Assembly (NCBI GenBank): GCA_018433085.1
Contig: JAHDRW010000038.1
Location: 1-64,000, forward strand
From: Deltaproteobacteria bacterium
GTDB lineage: Bacteria; Desulfobacterota; Desulfomonilia; UBA1062
Reading direction: 5' to 3'
DNA: 64,000 nucleotides
Part shown: piece after piece, positions 51,796-60,364 of the stretch
How positions within the stretch are numbered: position 1 is the stretch's first letter
Layout of the letters: the number at the start of each line of letters is the position of its first letter
Position numbers and translations under genes: made by a program
Notes under the pieces: generated by a model
What the model was told of the DNA's origin: nothing
What the model saw: the letters and a program-made list of their open reading frames with translations, nothing else
Database searches by the model: none

Positions 51796-53280
51796 TCATT
51801 CCCAGGGTCTCACCACGCCCTCGGCGGGCCGGAAGATCGATCCGATCCGGCTCTTTTCCTCGGGGGTGAAGAAATTCATGAGCAGGAGCACGAGGGGGAA
51901 CATGAAAACCAGCAGCGTTTTGATGGCGACATCGGCGTAGACCGAGGCCGTGTCCACCTGCTGCGACACAACATAGATGATGGAAGCCGCCAGAAAGATC
52001 TTTCCCATCCGGATGAACTCGAAGTGAATCTTGAAAAACCGGTTGCTGAAAAAATAGGTGGAGGCGGCCTTGTAGATGTATGCGATGAGCGTGGCGTACG
52101 CCGCGCCGAACATCCCGTACCTCGGGATGAGCAGAAAGTTCAGGAGCAGCACGAGTGCCGCGTTCGAGACATTGATATAGGCCAGGTACTTGGTTTTTTT
52201 CTCGATGATGATGCCCATGTTGAAATGATAATGGAAGGTGAAGATCACGTTTGCCAGAACGATGATCGGGACGATCCTGTACGCCGGCCAGAACGCCCTG
52301 TCCGCGATGACGACCAGTATCTCCTCGGTGAGCACGGCCACGCCCAGGGCCACGAACGAGATGAACAGGAGGAAGTAGGTGAATATCCGGCCGAATATCT
52401 CCTCGGCGTTCTCCTGATTGTACACCTCGAGCCTTCGGGGCTGCCAGACCTGGTTGAAGGGCTCGGACACGAAGGTGCCGGGCAGGATGCCGAAACGGTA
52501 CCCGAGCGAGTAGATCCCTGCCTCGGCGATGGAGCAGTAGCCCTTGATGAAGAACCGGTCCGAGAGATTCACGATGAGCGTGCCGAACTGCGATGGAATC
52601 ATGGGAAGCCCGAACTTGAGCATGTCTTTGATGATCCGCGGCGAATACCCCAGCCCGGCCTTCACCAGCTGCGGCACGTTGAGGACCAGGGACATGACGA
52701 TGGAGGTGATCAGCGTGCTCAGGAGAATGCCCAGGACCCCCATGCGCAACACGATAATGAAGTAGACGTTCAGGGCGATGGCGAGGCCGAGCCTGAAGAG
52801 CGAGAGCACGACGAACTGGACGGACTTCAGGGTCACCCTGAGGTAGTTGAGCCCGATGGTGTTGATGGTCTGGAACCACAGGGACGCAAACGCGATCAGA
52901 AAATAGGCGTAAAGCTCGGAGGAGTCGAGGATGTAGAAGGCCATGAACGGAGATCCCAGGGAAAGGATGCACACGAAGATCAACCCGAATATGCCAAGGA
53001 AAATATAGGACGAGCTCAGCACCATGTTCCGGTCGCTCTCCTCGGTATAGTCGAAATAAAACCGGTAAAAGGCGGATGAAATGGCTGTTGCCAGGAGGAT
53101 CCCCAGTATGTCCGTGCTCAGGCCCACGAGCTCCTTGATGCCGTATTCCCGGGTGGAGAGATACTGGGTGTAGATGGGCAGGAGAAGAAAACCCACGATC
53201 TTGTTGGCACTCGTCCCGATCCCGTAGATGATCGAGTGCCTGGCCAGCAGCTTTGACTCATTCCCGACGCTTATTGCCAC
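51796..53280 (-). CDS. Wzx-type polysaccharide flippase (MOP superfamily), module B
   Basis: 494 residues, about 14 membrane segments. LARHSIIYGIGTSANKIVGFLLLPIYTQYLSTREYGIKELV begins the fold and FGLPMIPSQFGTLIVNLSDRFFIKGY the second half. The segment AFYRFYFDYTEESDRNMVLSSS parallels the flippase at 17674, indicating paralogues. The start is GTG with no clear ribosome site, so it could begin slightly later. Exports lipid-linked repeat units. Confidence 0.9.
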   Translation of the reverse strand: MAISVGNESKLLARHSIIYGIGTSANKIVGFLLLPIYTQYLSTREYGIKELVGLSTDILGILLATAISSAFYRFYFDYTEESDRNMVLSSSYIFLGIFGLIFVCILSLGSPFMAFYILDSSELYAYFLIAFASLWFQTINTIGLNYLRVTLKSVQFVVLSLFRLGLAIALNVYFIIVLRMGVLGILLSTLITSIVMSLVLNVPQLVKAGLGYSPRIIKDMLKFGLPMIPSQFGTLIVNLSDRFFIKGYCSIAEAGIYSLGYRFGILPGTFVSEPFNQVWQPRRLEVYNQENAEEIFGRIFTYFLLFISFVALGVAVLTEEILVVIADRAFWPAYRIVPIIVLANVIFTFHYHFNMGIIIEKKTKYLAYINVSNAALVLLLNFLLIPRYGMFGAAYATLIAYIYKAASTYFFSNRFFKIHFEFIRMGKIFLAASIIYVVSQQVDTASVYADVAIKTLLVFMFPLVLLLMNFFTPEEKSRIGSIFRPAEGVVRPWE

Positions 53281-53348
53281 ATGTATGGTCTCGGAAAGAC
53301 AGGCTTAAGAAAAAGACAGGTGCAACCTCACCCAATGGATGGGGCCGC

Positions 53349-54755
53349 TTACGGGAGCGGGTGTTCACCCGCGATCCCTGCCCGACGGATATTCGACTCG
53401 TTAAAGATGTGTATGAGGTCTTTCACCTGGACCGTGACGTCGTACCGGGAATTGTCGAAGCCGGGCGTGTGTTTCTCCTCTCCTTCTTTGGCCTGGCCTT
53501 TTCGGAGATACTCGTTATACGCATCGTCGAGTGCCTGCACGAGCGCGGGATAGTCATCGTGCGGTGCGTGGTAGAAATTGCCGTAGTCCCGGATGATATC
53601 GAGGGCCTCGCTTTCCTGCATGATCGCGAGGATCGGCCTGTTCACCGCCATGTACTCGTAGAGCTTTGAGGTGATGACCCCGGCGCTCTTGCTGTCGTGC
53701 CCTATGATGAGAAGGAGAAGATCCGCTCCCTTCTGTTTGCGGAGAATCTCGTCGTGGGGAATGAGTCCGCTCGTCTTCACGACATGATCCAGCCCCAGCT
53801 CCTGCGCCAGGACTCCCGCCTTCTCGCATCCCATGCCGTAGAAGAGGGCCTGGACGTTGTCCCGCACCGAGGGATCCTTTGTCTTCAGCCACCTCGCAAG
53901 GCCGCGGATGAAAAAGTCGGGGCTGATGGTCCCGTAGAGGGTCCCGCCGAACAGGATGGTGAACCTGTCGAAGCTCTCCGGCTGTATGTTTTCGAAGAGT
54001 GCCGGATCAAAGCCGTTTCTGACCACCATGAACTTTCCGCTCAGAGCGGGATAGCGGTTCTTCAGAGACTGCCTGTGAGACTCGGTGACCAGGATCACGG
54101 TATCCGCGAACCTGACGATGAGCCTCTCCAGCAGACCGTGCAGCCACAGCTCGACACGGAACAGTTCCTCGGTATGAAAGTTGTCGACAATGGGGTCGCG
54201 GAAATCGGCCACCCAGGGCTTGCCGAACATCTTTGCCAGGATGAGCCCCACAAGGTGTTCTGAATGGGGAGGAGAGGTGGTGAATACGACATCGAAGTCT
54301 TCCCTGCGCATGAGCCTGACACCCCTGATCACGGCAAAGGGAATCCAGAACACCATGTGATCGGGTATGGAGAAGATCTTGAGCAGCGCCGACAGGACAA
54401 AGCCCTCGATTCTCTTTATCACCCCGGCCACACCGCGCCGGGAAACGCCCCGATCGCCCAGGGCCGCGCGGGCGGCGTCCTTCCGGGCCTCCTTTGCCCT
54501 ATACCGCTGGATGGTTCTCCAGAGGTCCAGGATATAGGTTCTGTGTATCCGGACCTCCGCGGGTATGCGTTTCAGGAGTCTGTAATCACTGTAGATGTCT
54601 TCCGACTCGTTGATCGTGATGACCGTTGGCTTCCACCCGTTATCAGGGAGATACCGGCAGAAACGCATGGTCCGGTAGACCCCTGCATGCGCAATGGGAG
54701 GGAATCCGTAAGCGATGACCAACACCTTTTTCCGTTCAAGATCCGCTGTATCCAT
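53349..54755 (-). CDS. GT4-like glycosyltransferase
   Basis: 468 residues. The opening VLVIAYGFPPIAHAGVYRTMRFCRYLPDNGWKPTVIT and FDVVFTTSPPHSEHLVGLILAKMFGKPWVADFRDPIVDNF are those of the large GT4-like enzymes of EPS loci. FTILFGGTLYGTISPDFFIRGLARW and GVITSKLYEYMAVNRPILAIM complete the GT-B fold. The C-terminal 35 residues are extra. One base separates it from the acyltransferase gene upstream. Confidence 0.87.
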   Translation of the reverse strand: MDTADLERKKVLVIAYGFPPIAHAGVYRTMRFCRYLPDNGWKPTVITINESEDIYSDYRLLKRIPAEVRIHRTYILDLWRTIQRYRAKEARKDAARAALGDRGVSRRGVAGVIKRIEGFVLSALLKIFSIPDHMVFWIPFAVIRGVRLMRREDFDVVFTTSPPHSEHLVGLILAKMFGKPWVADFRDPIVDNFHTEELFRVELWLHGLLERLIVRFADTVILVTESHRQSLKNRYPALSGKFMVVRNGFDPALFENIQPESFDRFTILFGGTLYGTISPDFFIRGLARWLKTKDPSVRDNVQALFYGMGCEKAGVLAQELGLDHVVKTSGLIPHDEILRKQKGADLLLLIIGHDSKSAGVITSKLYEYMAVNRPILAIMQESEALDIIRDYGNFYHAPHDDYPALVQALDDAYNEYLRKGQAKEGEEKHTPGFDNSRYDVTVQVKDLIHIFNESNIRRAGIAGEHPLP

Positions 54756-54756
54756 A

Positions 54757-55296
54757 TTACCTCGCTCCTATCTTCCGTGCAGGATACCCTGCCAGAACCG
54801 TACCGGGTGGGTATTCCTTGCGGCCCACCACGGAATTTGCCGAAACGACGCACCTGCTGCCCAACACGACACCCGGCATGACAAACACATTCGCACCCAT
54901 CCAGACATCGTCGCCGATGATCACCGGCCTGAAGGTATAGCCCTGATCATGGACCGGGATGTCCGGGTTTTTGTAGTTATGGTTCTGTGTCCATATCCTC
55001 GTATAAGGCCCCAGAAGCACATTGTTGCCCATGATGACGCCGCCGCCCGCCTGGATATAGTTGAAGAGTCCGATGTCGACGCAGTCCCCGCACTGGATGC
55101 AACCGGGGTTCAGGATGGTGGTTCCCGGGTGGACGCTCAAATCCCTGCCCGCCTTCCCGAACCTCCCGGTGTACCACTTACGCCTGAGGATAACGCCGAA
55201 GTCGCCCGGGATGTTCCGCAACAGCAGGGCAATGTACTGCTCCCTTCCCGTGCGGGATGCCATGTCCCAGTACAGGTATTTGAGGATCTCGATCAC
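54757..55296 (-). CDS. Hexapeptide-repeat acetyltransferase (maltose/NodL type)
   Basis: 179 residues. Left-handed beta-helix repeats run through LSVHPGTTILNPGCIQCGDCVDIGLFNYIQAGGGVIMGNNVLLGPYTRIWTQNHNYKNPDIPVHDQG..., with the catalytic His in QNHNY, and continue IIGDDVWMGANVFVMPGVVLGSRCVVSANSVVGRK, ending GYPARKIG. It should O-acetylate a sugar of the repeat unit using acetyl-CoA. GTG start overlaps the upstream stop (GTGA). Confidence 0.9.
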   Translation of the reverse strand: MIEILKYLYWDMASRTGREQYIALLLRNIPGDFGVILRRKWYTGRFGKAGRDLSVHPGTTILNPGCIQCGDCVDIGLFNYIQAGGGVIMGNNVLLGPYTRIWTQNHNYKNPDIPVHDQGYTFRPVIIGDDVWMGANVFVMPGVVLGSRCVVSANSVVGRKEYPPGTVLAGYPARKIGAR

Positions 55297-56336
55297 ACCG
55301 TTCCCCGGTACGGGTATCGATCTGCCGCATTCAGCCTGTTCATCAGGGATTCCACGATGATTCGCTCGAGGTCCAGCGAGACGTCCAGGGGCGGGTCGAT
55401 GTTGTAGTCGTCCTTATAGACAAAGGTGGGTTTTTCCCGGTAGGCGTAATGATGCCATACCGGCGAGAATTCGGAGATAAGGAAGCCTTTGCCCGCGGGC
55501 ATGAGATCGAGATTGACCCAGCTCGCCGGGAGCTCGCGGGCGAGCCTCTCCGAGAGTTCCAGGGCCTCGGGCGGGATATAGCTCCACTGGCCGATTCCTC
55601 CCCCGTCGATGTTCACCTTCCACTGATCGCTGGAGGCCTGGAAGCGCCAGTGCCCTTCCACTACCTTTCCGTCTCCCACCACGGTCTTCAGGTCGCGGTC
55701 CGTGGTGATGTATTTCTGGGCGAGAAGCGGCGGCGAAAGGAAGGGATAGGTCATCTTCCGCTCCTTGAACAGATTGTAGTAGAACATGCGCTGCCTCAAC
55801 ATCCGGAACAGATAGCTCAATGCCCCGGGGTGCACGAGGTCGAGCTGCGAGAGCCGGTAGTACGAATCGAGCTCCTCCCTGTCGCGGACGAGGAACACGG
55901 CCCCGCCTCCCGCGCCGTAGCGGTTCTTCACCACCATGGGATATCCCAGCCGCTGGTGGGCGAGCTCCACCGAGTTCCGGGAGAGCAGGGGAACGGTCTC
56001 CGGTATGGGGAACCGGTGTGACCTGAGAAAGAGATGCTGGCGGTATTTGTCGTTGTAAAAGTAGATCAGACCCGGATCCGGATATATCACCAGGCCGGGA
56101 AAGTCGCGGTGGATGTGCGCCAGGTTGTCGTACACCCGGTAGAGCGCCAGCGGATGGTGCGAAGAGAACTCGAAGCTCGAGTAGAAGATGAGAAAATCCA
56201 CACTCGCGTAGTCGAAATCGATCCATTCCTGGCTGTCGAAGGACAGGACCACCGGATCGATGCCGTATTGCCGGAGCGTGTTCCGAAACGCTTCGAACCG
56301 TTCCTCTGAATGTATCAGGACTGCCTTCATGCTCAT
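55293..56336 (-). CDS. ATP-grasp ligase-like protein (6 of 6)
   Basis: 347 residues from MSMKAVLIHSEERFEAFRNTLRQYGIDPVVLS. ATP-grasp elements: LFLRSHRFPIPETVPLL, YPMVVKNRYGAGGGAVFLVRD (ATP loop), LAQKYITTDRDLKTVVGDGKVVEGHWRFQ, and ASWVNLDLMPAGKGFLISEFSPVWHHYAY, where the metal residues appear as D/E/S rather than D/E/N. It resembles RimK-like enzymes. Start overlaps the GT2 stop (ATGA) and its stop overlaps the acyltransferase start. Confidence 0.8.
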   Translation of the reverse strand: MSMKAVLIHSEERFEAFRNTLRQYGIDPVVLSFDSQEWIDFDYASVDFLIFYSSFEFSSHHPLALYRVYDNLAHIHRDFPGLVIYPDPGLIYFYNDKYRQHLFLRSHRFPIPETVPLLSRNSVELAHQRLGYPMVVKNRYGAGGGAVFLVRDREELDSYYRLSQLDLVHPGALSYLFRMLRQRMFYYNLFKERKMTYPFLSPPLLAQKYITTDRDLKTVVGDGKVVEGHWRFQASSDQWKVNIDGGGIGQWSYIPPEALELSERLARELPASWVNLDLMPAGKGFLISEFSPVWHHYAYREKPTFVYKDDYNIDPPLDVSLDLERIIVESLMNRLNAADRYPYRGTV

Positions 56337-57511
56337 GCCCAGACCCCCCTTCCCTGCCGGACAGGTTTCCAGGATATCACCCTCCTGCCCCGGAAATAGT
56401 CGATAACGCCGAACATGGCCGCCAGGTTCACCAGGATAAAATAATAGGGGATGGTGTACCACCCGCCGCCCGAGCCGCTCCGGGACCTCATGCCGTAGAA
56501 TGACAGGCCCAGGACGGCTGCCAGGCCGCAGAACGCCAGGAGGAAAAACCTCCGGCCCGCGAGGAACATCGAGGAGACCAGCATCCCCACATAATAGAAC
56601 CCCACCAGCCATCTGAGGATCTTGTGGGACAGGATCTGCCAGGCAAGCAGCGGTTTTCTGGCGGGGTTGAGAAGCTCCAGATGCCGGGAGATGCCGGTGA
56701 ACCCGCGGGTCACGATCCTGCGCCTGGTGTTGAACTCGTCTCCGGCGCTGGTGGTCGCCTCCTCATAGGTAACGGCCCCGGGCTCGTACACCACGCTGGA
56801 GCCGTGGCTGATGACCAGCAGCGGCGAGATGAAGTCGCTCATCATGTCCTGGTCGAGGTTGGTGTAGTGGGACTTGCGGATCGCGTACAGCGGGCCGTCC
56901 ACCCCCACGAGCGAGCCCAGGGAGCTCTCCGCTTGTTTGAGGATCTGCTCGTACTTCCAGTACACCCCCTGGCTCTCGGTGGTGAGGGTTCTGTTCTCCC
57001 GGGTGAACACCACCTTGCCGGCCACCGCCCCCACCCGGCTGTCGGCGAAGTTCGCTACCAGCTTCTTCAGCGAACATTTGTCGCACATCGACGCCGCATC
57101 CATGAAGACCACGATCTCGTGGGAGGCCTGACTGACACAGTCGTTCTGCACCATGGTCTTCCCGCGGTTCTCGGGAAACGCGAGCAGACGCACGCCTTTG
57201 TCCGCAAACGACCTCACGATCTCGTCGGTCCGGTCGGTCGAGCCGTCTGAGCCCACGATGATCTCGACGAGCTCCCGGGGATAGTCGAGTGAAAGGGTGT
57301 TCTCGATCTTCTCGGCGATCGTGCGTTCCTCGTTGTAGGCCGATATGATGATCGAAACAGGGGGAACGATCTCGTTTCGGATATAGTGCCTGCCGATGAA
57401 CCGGGACAGTCTGGTGAGGAGAATCGGGTAAATGAAGTAGACATACCCGGTCAGCAGAAAACAGGACCAGAAGACTGCCGGCAGATAACGGGTGTGCATG
57501 ATCATGCTCAT
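56333..57511 (-). CDS. Membrane GT2-family glycosyltransferase
   Basis: 392 residues. One N-terminal membrane helix, then the GT2 domain: PPVSIIISAYNEERTIAEKI, IIVGSDGSTDRTDEIV, FPENRGKTMVQNDCV, IVVFMDAASMC in the DxD position, and GSLVGVDGPLYAIRKSHY...YEPGAVTYEEATTSAGDEFNTRRRIVTRG, which replaces the usual QxxRW block. Three or four C-terminal membrane helices follow. This is the layout of processive or priming inner-membrane GT2 enzymes. The DAA instead of DAD is unusual but occurs in this group. Confidence 0.87.
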   Translation of the reverse strand: MSMIMHTRYLPAVFWSCFLLTGYVYFIYPILLTRLSRFIGRHYIRNEIVPPVSIIISAYNEERTIAEKIENTLSLDYPRELVEIIVGSDGSTDRTDEIVRSFADKGVRLLAFPENRGKTMVQNDCVSQASHEIVVFMDAASMCDKCSLKKLVANFADSRVGAVAGKVVFTRENRTLTTESQGVYWKYEQILKQAESSLGSLVGVDGPLYAIRKSHYTNLDQDMMSDFISPLLVISHGSSVVYEPGAVTYEEATTSAGDEFNTRRRIVTRGFTGISRHLELLNPARKPLLAWQILSHKILRWLVGFYYVGMLVSSMFLAGRRFFLLAFCGLAAVLGLSFYGMRSRSGSGGGWYTIPYYFILVNLAAMFGVIDYFRGRRVISWKPVRQGRGVWA

Positions 57512-57582
57512 GAGCGGGAGAATGTGGTTGTGCCTGGGGTCGATCAGGGAGCGCTGTTCACGGATTCATGGATATTGCTTTA

Positions 57583-58218
57583 TCACAAGCCGGTAAAATA
57601 ATTGCCGAGAAGGGCCATGAGCCGGCTTCCGAACATCGTGAGCCTGTGTTCGTCGCACGTGGTATCATCGCTGAGCGCCACCGATATTCTCACCCATACG
57701 GTCGACGGGTGCTTGCCGGTAATGCTGCGCATCACCTGGTAGAGCCGGTTGACACTGTTGTACGGGATGGTCTTGTCACCGGTCTGCCACCAGGCATAGA
57801 CCAGCTCCTGCCTTTCGAGCTTTTCGATCACCATCCGGTTGACCATGGCGTGCCGCGAGCCCAGTTTCCTCGACACGATATCGTTTTCCTTCACGGTCCA
57901 TCCCTGCCCCGTGTAGCAGACCTCCGGGGCATGAACCATGTTCGCGGAGTTCACATCCTGATAATATGCAAGGTACAGGCTTACCTCGTCATTGCCACTC
58001 CGGTATGTCCTGAAAACAATCCCTTGGGCGCCGATCGCCTCCTTGAGCCCCTCAATGTCGGTATCGATGTCCGATCCGATCCACTGGCCGATCATGTCAG
58101 GGACCACATACGGGCAGGCGCATTCAGAATACAGGGCCCTCTTCAGGCTGTGGGAAAAGCCGTACACACTCAGCGCAAGAACCAGGATATATACTGCATT
58201 CTTTTTCGTTCTATCCAT
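57583..58218 (-). CDS. epsI: EpsI-family exosortase-associated protein (second copy)
   Basis: 211 residues: membrane anchor AVYILVLALSVYGFSHSL, then EpsI domain with VHAPEVCYTGQGW and ELVYAWWQTGDKTIP. It starts 49 bases inside the end of the exosortase gene, in another frame, so the two are probably translationally coupled. Paralogue of the protein at 33244. Confidence 0.9.
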   Translation of the reverse strand: MDRTKKNAVYILVLALSVYGFSHSLKRALYSECACPYVVPDMIGQWIGSDIDTDIEGLKEAIGAQGIVFRTYRSGNDEVSLYLAYYQDVNSANMVHAPEVCYTGQGWTVKENDIVSRKLGSRHAMVNRMVIEKLERQELVYAWWQTGDKTIPYNSVNRLYQVMRSITGKHPSTVWVRISVALSDDTTCDEHRLTMFGSRLMALLGNYFTGL

Positions 58219-59048
58219 CTGACAAGGAAAACACCGCCCAGCAGGAGGATAAATGCGAGGAAAAAGGTCACCATGCCTGCCAGGGTATGGGAGAGCCCTT
58301 CGGCCATGCGGGGGGAAACCCGGTAGACGATAAAGCCGGCAGCGGTGATCCTGAGTATGTTCCCAGCCATGGCCACGGGAACGGACAGCGAGAGAAGAAG
58401 CGCCCTCTCGACATTCGAGGAGAAGAGCAGGTATCCCATCAGAAGCGACAGCGTGATAATGGAAAGCAGAGAGCGAATCCCCGAGCACGCGACCACCACC
58501 TGCATGGAGTAGTTCGGAAGGTGGATGAGATTCCCCTCCCGGAACACGGGAACGTTGACCAAATCCAGGATATGAGCGGACAGACCCGTGGTGACGACCT
58601 GCAGCGGCGAGGTGAGCAGGGTATACACCTCTGCCGGGATGGGGATCATGAAAGTCAGAAACATGACGGGAAAGAGCACGGCCCGGGTGAAACGCACCCC
58701 TGCGGTGAAAAGCATGGTGCCCAGCAGAAACACGATCAGGGAGCAGCACTGGAACATCAGTATCTGCGCGCCGACCCCCAGCAGATAGAACGCGGCCCAC
58801 AGGGAAAGAAATACGAGCCCCAACGGGCTCGAGTGCAACGGCTGCCTCATGATCTGTCGTCTCCTGCACCACACGAGGTACGCCGATATCGGGATGATCA
58901 GAAAGCCATGATTATAGTCCTCGTTTCCTGCCCACAGGGTGGCGAGCTCCATGAGGGTTGGCGCATAAAGAAGCACGGCCAGCATCCCGAACAGGACAAG
59001 ATACCAGAGGGGCCGCAGGGTACATGTGGAATCGACCGTGGATATCAT
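58170..59048 (-). CDS. xrt: Exosortase (second copy)
   Basis: 292 residues, about eight to nine membrane segments. Catalytic Cys188 in VACSGIRSL, Arg233 in GNILRI and His254 in LSHTLAG. DYNHGFLIIPISAYLVW and FMIPIPAEVYTLL are also diagnostic. It is the first gene of the EPS operon on this side and carries the dispersed AGCTCCGC motif a few bases upstream of its ATG. The distant paralogue at 32363 shares only the core motifs. Confidence 0.93.
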   Translation of the reverse strand: MISTVDSTCTLRPLWYLVLFGMLAVLLYAPTLMELATLWAGNEDYNHGFLIIPISAYLVWCRRRQIMRQPLHSSPLGLVFLSLWAAFYLLGVGAQILMFQCCSLIVFLLGTMLFTAGVRFTRAVLFPVMFLTFMIPIPAEVYTLLTSPLQVVTTGLSAHILDLVNVPVFREGNLIHLPNYSMQVVVACSGIRSLLSIITLSLLMGYLLFSSNVERALLLSLSVPVAMAGNILRITAAGFIVYRVSPRMAEGLSHTLAGMVTFFLAFILLLGGVFLVRWIERKRMQYISWFLR

Positions 59049-59619
59049 GAGATCAAAGCTCCGCTACTGCGGGTGAATCCGCTCTTCCTCGACAGCACAG
59101 CGCAAGGGCGCATCCCCACTACTCGCAATCTAAGAAGTTAAATAGAGTGGCACTGGCGATTCTCAAGCAACTGCCAATCGGGGACGGGTTCACATTTCCG
59201 TTTCGGCTGCCTCTCCAGAACGTTTTTCGCCTGGAAAACCGGGCCTTGCTCTTACACCGGGCTCATATCAATCAGAGCAGGAGTCAGCTGAACGCTTCGG
59301 GGTGTGATTCCTGGTTGGTAGCCGGGATACATTGAAAAGCGGCAAGAGAGACGGTGAGCTTGACCGTCCGGGGTATGTGTCCGTCTTTACACGAGCCTTT
59401 CGAGTGCACACTCCCGAAACACATACCCGCCCCATCTCGAGAACGTGCACCACACAACGCCCGTAAGCTGGAGCTCATCGGGTACACGGCAGGATCTGTG
59501 GAAACGATGATGCGGGCCCACCTCTTTCGCGCCAGATCCTGTCCATGCGAGGCACGGGAAGGACCCTTCAGGCATGTGTGGTGCAGGGAGCCGCCAGGAC
59601 GGTGAAACAACTATGACTG
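59049..59619. other. Intergenic region between EPS locus and liv operon
   Basis: About 570 bases without a recognisable gene. It should contain the promoter of the exosortase-EpsI-EPS transcript. A motif copy is at 59052-59084. A partial sigma-54-like string (GGGATGCGCCCTTGC, minus strand 59102-59116) keeps the GG/GC spacing and the TTGC box but not the -24 box. Confidence 0.5.
59052..59084 (-). promoter_or_regulatory. Dispersed AGCTCCGCYACTGCGGGTG motif, copy 3
   Basis: Plus-strand AAAGCTCCGCTACTGCGGGTG immediately upstream of the second exosortase start; 18 of 19 core positions match the copy at 1972. Confidence 0.35.
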
Positions 59620-59643
59620 CCGGTCCCGGGAGCCCGGGACCGG
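59620..59643. terminator. Strong hairpin downstream of livF
   Basis: CCGGTCCCGGG-AG-CCCGGGACCGG, a perfect 11-base stem, 14 bases after the livF stop (59657). There is no strong T-run on either side, so rho-independent termination is only partly supported; it also stabilises 3' ends. Confidence 0.5.
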
Positions 59644-59656
59644 GCTTTCCTGCCCG

Positions 59657-60364
59657 TCAGATGCCCAGGTAGGCCTGCTTGACCTTCTCGCTGTTCAGAA
59701 GGTTTGCCGCAGTGTCTTGAAGGGTGATGACGCCGCTCTCCATGACATAACCCCGGTGGGCGATGCGCAGGGCCATGTTGGCGTTCTGTTCCACGAGAAA
59801 GATGGTGGTCTTGTTTTCACGGTTGATCTTCTCGATCGTGGCGAAGATGAGCTGAACGAGCACGGGGGCGAGCCCAAGCGAGGGCTCGTCCAGAAGCAGG
59901 AGCTTGGGCCTGCTCATGAGACCCCGGGAGATGGCGAGCATCTGCTGCTCTCCGCCGCTCAGGGTTCCGCCCGTCTGATGACGCCGTTCTGCCAGTCTTG
60001 GGAAGAGACTGAAGATATAGTCGATGTCCTGTGCGATACCCTTCCGGTCGTTTCTCAAATATGCGCCCATTTCGAGGTTTTCCGTGACCGTGAGCAGGGG
60101 AAATATTCTCCTGCCCTCGGGCACCTGCACCACGCCCAGGGCGAAGATTCTGTCGGGCGACATCTGGTGGATGGGCCTGCCGAGGAAGGTGATCTCCCCA
60201 TAGCGGGGCGGGACAATCCCGGATATGGACATGAGCGCCGTGGACTTGCCCGCGCCGTTGGCGCCGATGAGGGTGACGATCTCCCCTTCCGGGAGATTGA
60301 ACGAGACGCTCTTGAGCGCGTGAATCCCGCCGTAATAGGTGTGGAGACTTTTTACCTTAAGCAT
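59657..60364 (-). CDS. livF: Branched-chain amino-acid ABC transporter ATPase LivF
   Basis: 235 residues, standard length. Walker A GANGAGKST, signature LSGGEQQM, Walker B LLLLDEPSLGLAP and switch His region FLVEQN are intact. It is the second ATPase of the LivGF pair that energises uptake through LivHM. The ATG overlaps the livG stop by eight bases. Confidence 0.96.
   Translation of the reverse strand: MLKVKSLHTYYGGIHALKSVSFNLPEGEIVTLIGANGAGKSTALMSISGIVPPRYGEITFLGRPIHQMSPDRIFALGVVQVPEGRRIFPLLTVTENLEMGAYLRNDRKGIAQDIDYIFSLFPRLAERRHQTGGTLSGGEQQMLAISRGLMSRPKLLLLDEPSLGLAPVLVQLIFATIEKINRENKTTIFLVEQNANMALRIAHRGYVMESGVITLQDTAANLLNSEKVKQAYLGI

Noticed and set aside
59102-59116. Sigma-54 promoter for the second exosortase operon
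   Set aside because: GG/GC spacing and TTGC are right but the -24 box (GGGATG instead of TGGCAC) matches poorly; not strong enough to call.
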